Below, in pieces: positions 1 through 5,373 of a stretch of 5,373 bases of DNA. The notes under the pieces are model-generated. The model did not search any database and was not told where the DNA came from. It worked only from the letters and a program-made list of their open reading frames with translations. Numbering within the stretch: position 1 is the stretch's first letter; each line of letters starts with the position of its first letter. Origin of the DNA: an uncultured Prevotella sp. (GTDB lineage Bacteria; Bacteroidota; Bacteroidia; Bacteroidales; Bacteroidaceae); assembly GCA_905372445.1 (NCBI GenBank), contig CAJPPF010000149.1, positions 1 through 5,373 on the forward strand. The letters run 5' to 3'. A program made the position numbers and the translations under genes.

Positions 1-31
1 CCATCAATAGACACAGAGGAAGGTAGACACT

Positions 32-40
32 GCAAACATA
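32..40 (-). promoter_or_regulatory. Possible -7 promoter element for a minus-strand gene at the left edge
   Basis: Read on the minus strand, this is TATGTTTGC, a full match to the Bacteroidetes -7 consensus TAnnTTTG followed by a pyrimidine. An ATG on the minus strand lies at 4-2, leaving roughly 20-25 nt for a leader, a usual length in this group. No TTTG -33 box is visible 19-21 nt upstream, so the match is half a promoter at best. If real, the gene after the sigma factor has its own start signal and is not simply read through from it. Only the first codon of that gene would be inside the window, so nothing can be said of its product. Confidence 0.3.
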
Positions 41-123
41 GTAACTACGGCTGACACGCTTGTCTTCCGTGCGAGACGAAACGTGATAAATTATGCCTCT
101 GCGACTGGCGTGTGCCGGTTGTT

Positions 124-639
124 TTATGCAATGCTTATAACGAATAGAGGTAACATTATGTTTTTCTTTTCTGCATTAAGTTTCTTCATGGCTTTGCTGA
201 TTTGGTTCTCGACGGTCTTGACTGATATGCCGAGCTCGTCGGCTATCTCACTGTGTCTCAATCCGTCGCGCTTGCTCAAAAGGAACACCTCGCGGCAACG
301 GACAGGCAACTCGTCGATAAGCGACCACAGATATGCCTCCTGCACAGAGCGTTCCTGCGCCTCCTCGTCGGTGATATAACCGTCTAAATCTGTTGGATCA
401 TAGACCGACACGCATGGATTCTGCTTTCTAAACAGGTCTATGCAGGCATTGCGTACAGATATGTATAGATATGACTTTGAGGGAATATTACATGAAGTGT
501 TGTCGCTATGTTTCTGCCATAGCTTCACAAAACAATCCTGAACCACGTCTTCTGCGTCGTCGATATCTCCATTGAGATAGTGCATGGCGTACAGACATAG
601 CGGACGATAGTATTTCTTGAATGTAGACTCAAAGTTCAT
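124..639 (-). CDS. ECF-type RNA polymerase sigma-70 factor (Bacteroidetes family)
   Basis: This 171-residue protein is a cytoplasmic sigma factor that would direct RNA polymerase to a small set of promoters. Residues about 7-71 form sigma region 2: a YYRPLCLYA helix, then DAEDVVQDCFVKLWQ and YLYISVRNACIDLFRK, as in ECF factors. Residues about 104-155 form region 4, with LPVRCREVFLLS and the helix-turn-helix HSEIADELGISVKTVENQIS. No region 3 or region 1.1 is present, and the length is normal for ECF factors. The short hydrophobic C-terminus (IMLPLFVISIA) is also common in this Bacteroidetes group, from memory of the family. I chose the ATG at 639; a TTG at 660 in the same frame would add MQERILK, which looks unlike the family start. 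It is transcribed divergently from the galactanase operon. No well-formed promoter is visible; TATATTCGG at 684-676 is a poor -7 match. These factors usually pair with a FecR-like anti-sigma, but none overlaps or directly follows its stop codon. The family call is secure; the target genes are unknown. Confidence 0.95.
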   Translation of the reverse strand: MNFESTFKKYYRPLCLYAMHYLNGDIDDAEDVVQDCFVKLWQKHSDNTSCNIPSKSYLYISVRNACIDLFRKQNPCVSVYDPTDLDGYITDEEAQERSVQEAYLWSLIDELPVRCREVFLLSKRDGLRHSEIADELGISVKTVENQISKAMKKLNAEKKNIMLPLFVISIA

Positions 640-705
640 TTTGAGGATTCTTTCCTGCAAAATTACTCTTTTTTACCGAATATATCACTTACCTATTTAC
701 AGAAA

Positions 706-737
706 TTTGTTTCTTTAGAAGTAAAGTGCTAATTTTG
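706..737 (+). promoter_or_regulatory. Bacteroidetes-type housekeeping promoter for the galactanase operon
   Basis: A TTTG -33 box at 706-709 is followed by a 20-nt spacer (710-729) and TAATTTTG at 730-737, followed by T. This matches the Bacteroidetes primary sigma consensus TTTG, 19-21 nt, TAnnTTTG in every fixed position. Transcription should start near 743-746, giving a leader of about 20 nt before the ATG at 763. The leader is A/T-rich with no Shine-Dalgarno sequence, as is normal for this phylum. A palindrome TGTATACA (736-743) overlaps the expected start point and could be an operator, but that is only a guess. Confidence 0.75.
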
Positions 738-762
738 TATACACAATCAAATCAACACAATA

Positions 763-1971
763 ATGTTAAGGACATTTTTTATAAGTATTCTGCTTGCATC
801 GGTAATCAGCGCCGCTGCTCAGCAGACGTTCGTCCATGGTGCCGACGCCAGTTGGGCTTCGGAGATGGAAGCCGACGGCATGAAGTTCTATAATGACAAC
901 GGTCAGGCGACCGATATATTTCAGCTCATGAGCGATATAGGCATGACTGCTGTGCGCCTGCGAGTATGGGTCAACCCTTCGGTATTTGGCTATGGTGCAT
1001 GGTGCGACAAGGCTGATGTCGTCAGGAAGGCACGCCGTGCTCATGACAAGGGACTTGATTTGATGATTGATTTCCATTACAGCGATTTCTTCGCCGACCC
1101 TGCAAAGCAGAATATTCCTACCGACTGGAAGGGTTATGACATGGCACAGTTGAAGGACGCCGTTCGCAGTCACACCACCGATGTGTTGCAGGCTCTCAAG
1201 GATGAGGGCATCACTCCGCGTTGGGTGCAGGTCGGTAATGAGACCAATGGTGGGATGCTATGGAATGCAGGTAAAATAGATTGGAACAAGACCGGTTCAA
1301 ATCGTTATGCCGCCTATGTGGAACTACATAATACAGGCTACGACGCAGTGAAGGCAATATTCCGCGATGCTTATGTGATACTTCATCTCGCCGACGGTTA
1401 TAAGGCAGGCGACTGGGACGGATGGTTCTTCGCCGACTTCAAGAACGCAGGGGGAAAGTTCGATATGATAGGTCTGTCGCACTATCCCGACTACAACCAA
1501 TGGTCGAGTAAAGCGGCAGGCACGGCGAGCAACTACAATGTTGCCAACAGCGTAGAGACGTTGGGCAAGACGTTCGGAGTGCCTGTGATGATATGTGAGA
1601 CAGGTTTCCGACAGAGCGATGCTGCACGTGCGAAAAGAGTGATGCAGGACCTCATGGAACGTCTGAAGGCAAGCGCTCATTGTGCAGGAGTGTTCTATTG
1701 GGAGCCGGAGACGGACGGGAAATGGAAACCGCAATATTATTATAAGGTGAACTGGAACGCTTACGATATGGGCGCTTTTTCAGAAGGACGTCCTACGGTC
1801 GCTCTGGACGCGTTTAGAAAAAACACGCAGACGGCGATAGAGATTGTCTCTATGCCTGCGGATTCATACGCCGGCGATGAATACATATATAATCTTCAGG
1901 GTCAGCGAATGAAGAGTGCCCCACAGCATGGTGTCTATATAAAGAACGGAAAGAAGATAATTCAGAAGTAA
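763..1971 (+). CDS. Secreted arabinogalactan endo-beta-1,4-galactanase, GH53 family
   Basis: This 402-residue enzyme should hydrolyse internal beta-1,4-galactosidic bonds of galactan, such as pectin side chains, by a retaining mechanism. Residues 1-20 are a signal peptidase I leader (MLRTFFISILLASVISAAAQ) with no lipobox cysteine. The GH53 barrel spans about 23-353, with family landmarks in order: GADASW (26-31), RLRVWVNP (65-72), DFHYSDFFADP (103-113), VQVGNE (155-160), GLSHYP (237-242), ICETG (277-281) and YWEPE (312-316). Glu160 is the expected acid/base and Glu279 the nucleophile; both are present, so it should be active. Residues 373-402 form a separate tail (IYNLQGQRM...GVYIKNGKK) of a kind common at the ends of secreted Prevotella and Bacteroides proteins, resembling a short sorting domain. 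A near-consensus promoter lies just upstream, and the hydrolase gene follows after 19 nt. No SusC/SusD partners lie in the window. Location (periplasm, surface or medium) is uncertain; the family is not. Confidence 0.95.
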   Translation: MLRTFFISILLASVISAAAQQTFVHGADASWASEMEADGMKFYNDNGQATDIFQLMSDIGMTAVRLRVWVNPSVFGYGAWCDKADVVRKARRAHDKGLDLMIDFHYSDFFADPAKQNIPTDWKGYDMAQLKDAVRSHTTDVLQALKDEGITPRWVQVGNETNGGMLWNAGKIDWNKTGSNRYAAYVELHNTGYDAVKAIFRDAYVILHLADGYKAGDWDGWFFADFKNAGGKFDMIGLSHYPDYNQWSSKAAGTASNYNVANSVETLGKTFGVPVMICETGFRQSDAARAKRVMQDLMERLKASAHCAGVFYWEPETDGKWKPQYYYKVNWNAYDMGAFSEGRPTVALDAFRKNTQTAIEIVSMPADSYAGDEYIYNLQGQRMKSAPQHGVYIKNGKKIIQK

Positions 1972-1990
1972 AAACAAAACACTATCTATT

Positions 1991-3562
1991 ATGAAACAAA
2001 CTGCAACAATGTTATTGTTCCTGCTCCTTGCCATGGCAGGTCAAGCCAAGGAACAGAAAAGACTCGTCATCATCACTGTCGACGGAATGCGTTGGCAGGA
2101 GTTGTTTGGCGGTGCTGACGCTATGCTCGTTAACGAAAGTCGCTATGTAAAGGACGTAGAGACGACGAAGACGCGCTTCTGGCGTGCCACAGCAGAGGAG
2201 CGCCGTGAGGTACTGATGCCTTTCGTGTGGAGCTATGTAGTGAAGAACGGGTATCTGCTGGGCAATCGGAACAAAGGTAGTCAGATGCAAGTGGCAAACA
2301 GTATGTGGTTCTCTTATCCCGGATATAGCGAAATATTCTGCGGATATGCCGACGACGAGCGTATCAATGATAATGCTGCCTTGCCTAACCCGAACCATAA
2401 TGTACTGGAAGCTGTCGCCAAGGATCCGCGTTACAAAGGCAGTGTCTGTATGTATGGCTCATGGGAGTCGACACGCTATTGCATCAATACCGAGCGTGCC
2501 GGAATACCTGCAAGTGTGGCTTACGAGAAGAATATAGCAAAGCATCAGAACACAACTCTCGGCTTACTTGATGAGATGTTATCCACCATGCCACGTGTAT
2601 GGGGGAGTGAGCGCTTCGACTCTTTCACGTTCGGCTATGCACTGGAGACCCTGAAACAGGACCACCCAAAGGTTATGTGGGTGTCGTTCGGCGATACCGA
2701 CGAGTTCTGCCATGAGAGCAGATATGACGCTTATCTCGATGCATGTCATGCTACTGACTTTTTTATACGCCGTATCGTAGAGACATGCGAGGCGGATGAA
2801 TTCTATCGTGGCAAAACAACATACATCGTCACCTGCGACCACGGACGAGGAATAAAGACGGGATTCGTCGGTCATGGCAGTGGCACATCAGGCTCAAACC
2901 AGACGTGGTTCATGGCTTTCGGTAACGATGTTGAGAAGCTCGGCGAGACCATGAACAACGGTCCTCACTACAATCAGCAGTTTGCTGCAACCATAGCCGA
3001 CATTCTCGGCGTTGACTTCACTCCCGACAATGGCATTCGCCAGAAGCCGCTCGACCCGCATTACAGGGCTACTCCGCTCGTAGATGAGACCAAGGAAAAT
3101 TTCATAGAAGGTGTTTTTCCTGCCGTAAAAGCGACGAAAAAGGGCAAAGGACTGCGCTATACCTATTATGAAGGAAAGTTCCAGAAGGTAGCTGATATCG
3201 TCAACGGCGAGAAGAAAGATGAGGGCATAGTAAACAATTTCCGTATAGACGGAGCAAAGACCGACGACCATTTCGGGTTTGTGTTTAGTGGTCTGATAGA
3301 CATTCAAAAGGGAGGTCGTTATATTCTTTCATGCACATCAGACGACGGCTCGAAGGTATGGATAGACGGCAGAGAGGTGATAGACAACGACGGCGGTCAT
3401 TCCGACAATCTCAAAGAGGCATCCGTTGACCTGGAGAAAGGGTTGCACCGCATAGAGGTACATTATTTCGAAGACTACGCAGGCGAGAGCTTAATGATAG
3501 GCATAGAGGGCTCTGGCGTCTCTGCAATAGAGATTCCCGACGCTATGCTTTTCCATGAATAG
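1991..3562 (+). CDS. Secreted alkaline-phosphatase-superfamily hydrolase with C-terminal PA14 domain
   Basis: This 523-residue exported protein is a metal-dependent phospho- or sulfo-ester hydrolase whose substrate cannot be read from sequence. Residues 1-19 are a signal peptide (MLLFLLLAMAGQA). The catalytic domain covers about 23-360. It has a complete set of candidate two-metal residues: Asp31 in ITVDGMRW, Ser108 in FSYPGYSE as likely nucleophile, Asp237 and His241 in GDTDEFCH, Asp283-His284 in TCDHGRG, and His295 in GHG. The pattern resembles nucleotide pyrophosphatase/phosphodiesterase and phosphopentomutase-like members more than classical sulfatases, which carry a CxPxR or SxPxR signature not seen here. 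Residues about 386-510 look like a PA14 domain (GLRYTYYEG, FSGLIDI, GGRYILSCTSDDGSKVWIDG, LEKGLHRIEVHYFE), a beta-sandwich often found in glycan-binding proteins. The gene starts 19 nt after the galactanase with no intervening promoter or terminator, so they probably share a transcript. This suggests a glycan-linked substrate, but that is inference. Superfamily and PA14 calls are firm; exact activity is open. Confidence 0.88.
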   Translation: MKQTATMLLFLLLAMAGQAKEQKRLVIITVDGMRWQELFGGADAMLVNESRYVKDVETTKTRFWRATAEERREVLMPFVWSYVVKNGYLLGNRNKGSQMQVANSMWFSYPGYSEIFCGYADDERINDNAALPNPNHNVLEAVAKDPRYKGSVCMYGSWESTRYCINTERAGIPASVAYEKNIAKHQNTTLGLLDEMLSTMPRVWGSERFDSFTFGYALETLKQDHPKVMWVSFGDTDEFCHESRYDAYLDACHATDFFIRRIVETCEADEFYRGKTTYIVTCDHGRGIKTGFVGHGSGTSGSNQTWFMAFGNDVEKLGETMNNGPHYNQQFAATIADILGVDFTPDNGIRQKPLDPHYRATPLVDETKENFIEGVFPAVKATKKGKGLRYTYYEGKFQKVADIVNGEKKDEGIVNNFRIDGAKTDDHFGFVFSGLIDIQKGGRYILSCTSDDGSKVWIDGREVIDNDGGHSDNLKEASVDLEKGLHRIEVHYFEDYAGESLMIGIEGSGVSAIEIPDAMLFHE

Positions 3563-3632
3563 ACGGTTGCGTGAACGCTGGGCTACACCCTTTGTCATTG
3601 TAACTTCAGCAATGATATGATGTGCCGGCATT

Positions 3633-3638
3633 GATAAA
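3633..3638. repeat. Left copy of 6-bp direct repeat GATAAA (target-site duplication)
   Basis: GATAAA directly abuts the left end of the inverted-repeat element. The identical hexamer abuts the right end at 3831-3836. Direct repeats touching both termini of an element with inverted ends are the expected footprint of transposition. Confidence 0.6.
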
Positions 3639-3660
3639 CCTGAATCGGTCATTAGAGTCC
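3639..3660. repeat. Left terminal inverted repeat of the MITE-like element
   Basis: It begins CCTGAATCGG and contains the 14-nt core at 3643-3656 that is perfectly complementary to 3814-3827. Compared with the right end it has an extra G after CCT and an extra GT before the inner CC. Confidence 0.65.
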
Positions 3661-3700
3661 TTGACTGATTTTGTTCGATTGTTGAGCAGATGTGCAGACG

Positions 3701-3737
3701 TTTCATCGAAGGCGTAGCGGGCTACGTCAAGATGAAA
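3701..3737. repeat. Two-level internal hairpin inside the MITE-like element
   Basis: Outer arms TTTCATC (3701-3707) and GATGAAA (3731-3737) pair over 7 bp. Inner arms CGTAGC (3713-3718) and GCTACG (3721-3726) pair with a tight GG turn, in practice five pairs with a CGGG tetraloop. An asymmetric internal loop separates the two stems. There is no T-run after it on either strand, so it is not an intrinsic terminator. It may be an RNA fold, a transposase-related structure or a remnant of a larger parent element. Confidence 0.5.
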
Positions 3738-3811
3738 TGGCAACGCAGATGCCGGCAAGCGGACTAAAGCAGGCAGGAAGCGTGCCGGTAATTACAAATC
3801 TAAGCAAATGC

Positions 3812-3830
3812 GGTCTAATGACCGATTAGG
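3812..3830. repeat. Right terminal inverted repeat of the MITE-like element
   Basis: This is the complement of the left end, with the perfect 14-nt core at 3814-3827 and the terminal AGG matching the CCT of the left terminus. It is immediately followed by the second GATAAA. Confidence 0.65.
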
Positions 3831-3836
3831 GATAAA
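3831..3836. repeat. Right copy of 6-bp direct repeat GATAAA (target-site duplication)
   Basis: Identical to 3633-3638 and directly adjacent to the right end of the element. On the minus strand it reads TTTATC and forms part of the T-rich tail after the terminator stem, so the inferred target was the terminator's own tail. Confidence 0.6.
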
Positions 3837-3870
3837 ATCAGCCCCGAAGGCAGATAAGACCCTCGGGGCT
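3833..3870 (-). terminator. Rho-independent terminator of the outer-membrane protein gene
   Basis: AGCCCCGA (3840-3847) and TCGGGGCT (3863-3870) form a perfect 8-bp GC-rich stem. Inner GG (3849-3850) and CC could extend it past a mismatch around a loop containing CAGATAAGA. On the minus strand the stem is followed by GATTTTAT, a short T-run, and it lies 26 nt after the stop codon of the minus-strand gene at 3897. The plus-strand side is followed by GAATTGTTTA, a poor T-run, so it would stop the plus-strand operon less well, though two-way action is possible. Confidence 0.85.
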
Positions 3871-3896
3871 GAATTGTTTATTCGTTATTCTGCCGT

Positions 3897-5315
3897 TCAG
3901 CTCTTCTTGTGCGAACCTAATGGAACGGTGAAGCCTACGAATGCATTGAAGCATTTGGTGCTGTTGCCGAAATACATGTAGTCTGTTGCAAGTGTCACAG
4001 GACCGAGTTTCAAGCCGATTCCCAAGCCCTTGCCGCCGCTCTGTATCATAGAGTAGGCAAGCGACATAGCGATGTTACGATTCATATTGTATGCCGTTGA
4101 CAATGTAAGCTCCGTCTGTGTCTCAGGCTTTGTGAAGCGTGTGGTTGACAATAAGCCGAACGAGAAGTTGCTGTCTGGCAGTTTGTATTCGCCACCCAGT
4201 ACAATGCTGGAGTATAGAGAAGTCGTGCGCGCCTTGCCCTCCTGCTGTTTTAATCTGAACATAGTAAAGTTCACAGCCTTTCCGTCAGATATTACATCTT
4301 TGAATTTATTAACATCGTCCGTATTATTACCATCAAACTTATAGCTCCTATTTGTATTAGATGATGCAATGTGTGTCGATTCTTTGCTCCATGAGATAAA
4401 GCCGAGGTCGAGCACTGCAGCCGACAGTGTCAGTCCGTCCATTACCTTGTAAGTGGCTCCAAGGTCTATGCCAGCTCCTATTCCGGCTATGCCGAGGGAG
4501 CCTTTCTGTTTAACATCATCTATATAGCCATTTTTATTCTCTATTATTTCAAAGCCCTTTATAGATGCTTCGCCTTCAGCCTCTACGGAAATATCAGCCT
4601 GTCCACGAATGGCGTTAAGCTGTTCTGTGGTTATATTGTTCCAGTCGAGTTTGTCCGGCAGACCGCTGAACTGTGTCTTTATGTCCAGTTTCTTTACATG
4701 CAGCTTCATGTTTGTCGCGCCGAAAAGCAACTTCACCTTTCCTCCTAAGGTCAGGTTGTCAGTAATCTGACGCGCAAAGCCTACGCCTGTTTCAAAGTAT
4801 GAATTGAGAAACATCTGCTCGCCTCCTTGACTTGAAGAATAGTTTGCCCAGGCTTTATCGTTGAGTCCGTGGGCGTCTCTCATGGTCTTGAAGATGTTGC
4901 GTGGAATGATTGCGCCCATATCAGCTTTGAGAGAGAAGTTTACGCTCCAGAAATTTTTACCCTGATACCAGCCTGCCGATGCAATGTCGTAAGCCACACT
5001 GGCGTTAAATTTGTTTTCTTCTTTCAGATTGTTGTAGAACTTGTTGTCGGTGAAATAGTCTGCATTTGAACTGTTTTCTATCACATTAGTGATATTTTTA
5101 AAACCCAAAGAATTTGAGCTGACTGATGCTCCTATTCCTGAAAATACAGGAATGTTGATATAGCCTTGGTTGGGCGTTAGGGCAGGATTCAACTGCATTC
5201 GATAATTCAGACCGTCAATTGCATAAATGGAGCGTGTGAACTGTGCATGACTGCTTACAGCTGTCATTGAGAGCAAAAGGAATAGTCCTAATGACTTGAA
5301 GTGTTTTAATTCCAT
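3897..5315 (-). CDS. DUF5723-like outer-membrane beta-barrel protein
   Basis: This 472-residue protein is most likely an outer-membrane barrel of the Bacteroidetes DUF5723 group, distantly reminiscent of PorP/SprF; no function is established. With the ATG at 5315, residues 1-24 form a clean signal peptide (MELKHFKSLGLFLLLSMTAV, then SSHA before Gln25). An in-frame ATG at 5339 would add MNLYKHLI; the downstream start gives the more compact leader. The mature N-terminus carries LNPALTPNQGYINIPVFSG, typical of this group. The remainder is rich in alternating amphipathic strands with Gly and aromatic residues, for example LTLGGKVKLLFGAT, AGIGAGIDLGATYKV, LTLSAAVLDLGFISW, LGGEYKLP and GLGIGLKLGPVTLATDYMYFG, ending in AFVGFTVPLG. 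Length is normal for the group. A near-match -7 element TTATTTTG lies at 5364-5357; any -33 box is cut off or absent. It converges on the phosphatase gene and ends before a strong terminator. The family assignment comes from recognition, not a search. Confidence 0.8.
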   Translation of the reverse strand: MELKHFKSLGLFLLLSMTAVSSHAQFTRSIYAIDGLNYRMQLNPALTPNQGYINIPVFSGIGASVSSNSLGFKNITNVIENSSNADYFTDNKFYNNLKEENKFNASVAYDIASAGWYQGKNFWSVNFSLKADMGAIIPRNIFKTMRDAHGLNDKAWANYSSSQGGEQMFLNSYFETGVGFARQITDNLTLGGKVKLLFGATNMKLHVKKLDIKTQFSGLPDKLDWNNITTEQLNAIRGQADISVEAEGEASIKGFEIIENKNGYIDDVKQKGSLGIAGIGAGIDLGATYKVMDGLTLSAAVLDLGFISWSKESTHIASSNTNRSYKFDGNNTDDVNKFKDVISDGKAVNFTMFRLKQQEGKARTTSLYSSIVLGGEYKLPDSNFSFGLLSTTRFTKPETQTELTLSTAYNMNRNIAMSLAYSMIQSGGKGLGIGLKLGPVTLATDYMYFGNSTKCFNAFVGFTVPLGSHKKS

Positions 5316-5356
5316 AATAAGATGTTTATATAAGTTCATAGTGTATAATGTCTTTC

Positions 5357-5364
5357 CAAAATAA
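5357..5364 (-). promoter_or_regulatory. Possible -7 element upstream of the outer-membrane protein gene
   Basis: The minus strand reads TTATTTTG, one base away from TAnnTTTG. Transcription would begin near 5350, giving a leader of about 34 nt to the ATG at 5315 but only about 10 nt to the ATG at 5339, mildly supporting the shorter protein. The window ends before a -33 box could be seen. Confidence 0.3.
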
Positions 5365-5373
5365 ATATAGGAC

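Larger units (their letters stand above)
3639..3830. mobile_element. MITE-like element, 192 bp, with terminal inverted repeats
   Basis: The left end (3639-3660) and right end (3812-3830) are inverted repeats. Their shared core is 14 nt with no mismatch, AATCGGTCATTAGA at 3643-3656 and its complement at 3814-3827. Both termini start CCT, and alignment continues through the inner CC with a 1-nt and a 2-nt gap. GATAAA flanks both sides exactly. The interior codes for nothing plausible, so it cannot move itself and would rely on a transposase elsewhere in the genome. Inside are two further stems: TTTCATC/GATGAAA enclosing CGTAGC/GCTACG (3701-3737), and CCGGCAaGC pairing with GCgTGCCGG (3752-3760 with 3780-3788). 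A transcript through it could fold as a closing stem with two arms. I do not recognise the parent insertion sequence. An alternative is a non-mobile structured RNA or repeat, but the matching flanks favour insertion. Confidence 0.6.
3563..3896. other. Convergent intergenic region with mobile-element remnant and terminator
   Basis: This 334-nt stretch lies between the two converging genes and has no credible coding region. From left to right it holds a unique-looking 70-nt spacer (3563-3632) with a weak hairpin TCATTG/CAATGA (3595-3600 with 3610-3615) that lacks a T-run, then the 6-bp duplication, the 192-bp inverted-repeat element and the second copy of the duplication, then the strong terminator hairpin at 3840-3870 and a short A/T-rich run to the stop codon of the minus-strand gene. 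The word TGCCGG recurs three times (3623, 3750 and 3783 starts), once outside and twice inside the element. Confidence 0.8.

Noticed and set aside
1..123. Minus-strand frame open from about 123 to the left edge, as a possible anti-sigma gene
   Set aside because: The frame has no ATG, GTG or TTG between the sigma stop and the last codons at the edge, and its translation does not resemble FecR.
83..379. 98-codon plus-strand open frame opposite the sigma factor
   Set aside because: It lies antisense to a clearly coding sigma factor, has a low-complexity Ser-rich translation and no family resemblance.
640..660. TTG start at 660 for the sigma factor
   Set aside because: It would add seven residues unlike the family N-terminus; the ATG at 639 begins MNFESTFKKYYRPL, which fits ECF factors.
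766..1734. Several long minus-strand open frames opposite the galactanase gene
   Set aside because: The plus-strand frame carries every GH53 landmark and catalytic residue; the antisense translations show no domain features.
3595..3615. Hairpin TCATTG/CAATGA as terminator of the plus-strand operon
   Set aside because: The stem is only 6 bp, A/T-rich, has a 9-nt loop and no T-run follows it.
3491..3706. 71-codon minus-strand open frame across the end of the phosphatase gene and into the inverted-repeat element
   Set aside because: It overlaps the 3' end of a well-supported gene, crosses the inferred element boundary, starts within the internal hairpin and has no recognisable domain. It is probably a by-product of the repeat.
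3623..3790. Three TGCCGG words as a CRISPR-like or tandem repeat array
   Set aside because: Spacing is irregular (127 and 33 nt) and the shared word is only 6-8 nt; no regular repeat-spacer pattern exists.

Overview
The window looks like chromosomal DNA from a member of the Bacteroidales, most likely Prevotella or a close relative. The evidence is the Bacteroidetes-type promoter (TTTG, 20 nt spacer, TAnnTTTG), A/T-rich leaders without Shine-Dalgarno sequences, an ECF sigma factor of the type expanded in Bacteroides, a C-terminal tail of the NLQGQ...GVYIKNGKK type on a secreted enzyme, and a DUF5723-type outer-membrane barrel protein. The genus is an inference; no rRNA or marker gene is present.

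Layout. Positions 1-123 hold no complete gene, but on the minus strand there is a -7 promoter-like motif and an ATG at the very edge, so another minus-strand gene may begin there. Positions 124-639 (minus) encode an ECF sigma-70 factor. A 123-nt divergent region (640-762) follows and carries an excellent promoter for the plus-strand pair. That pair is a secreted GH53 endo-beta-1,4-galactanase (763-1971) and, 19 nt later, a secreted alkaline-phosphatase-superfamily hydrolase with a C-terminal PA14 domain (1991-3562). The two are probably one transcript. A 334-nt convergent intergenic region (3563-3896) follows. It contains a compact 192-bp element with terminal inverted repeats and a perfect 6-bp flanking duplication (GATAAA), next to a strong intrinsic terminator. 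The last gene (3897-5315, minus) encodes a DUF5723-like outer-membrane beta-barrel protein, and the terminator serves its 3' end.

How the genes work together. GH53 enzymes cut beta-1,4-galactan, the side chains of pectin (type I arabinogalactan). The downstream hydrolase has a complete two-metal active site and a likely glycan-binding PA14 domain, so the pair may process a galactan or a phospho/sulfo-decorated glycan outside the cytoplasm. The divergent sigma factor could control this pair, but no anti-sigma gene, SusC/SusD pair or transporter is visible, so this is not a complete polysaccharide utilisation locus within the window. The DUF5723 gene appears to be an independent unit.

The most notable non-coding feature is the MITE-like element at 3639-3830, which appears to have inserted into the U-tract of the neighbouring terminator. 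No undescribed multi-gene system could be demonstrated here.
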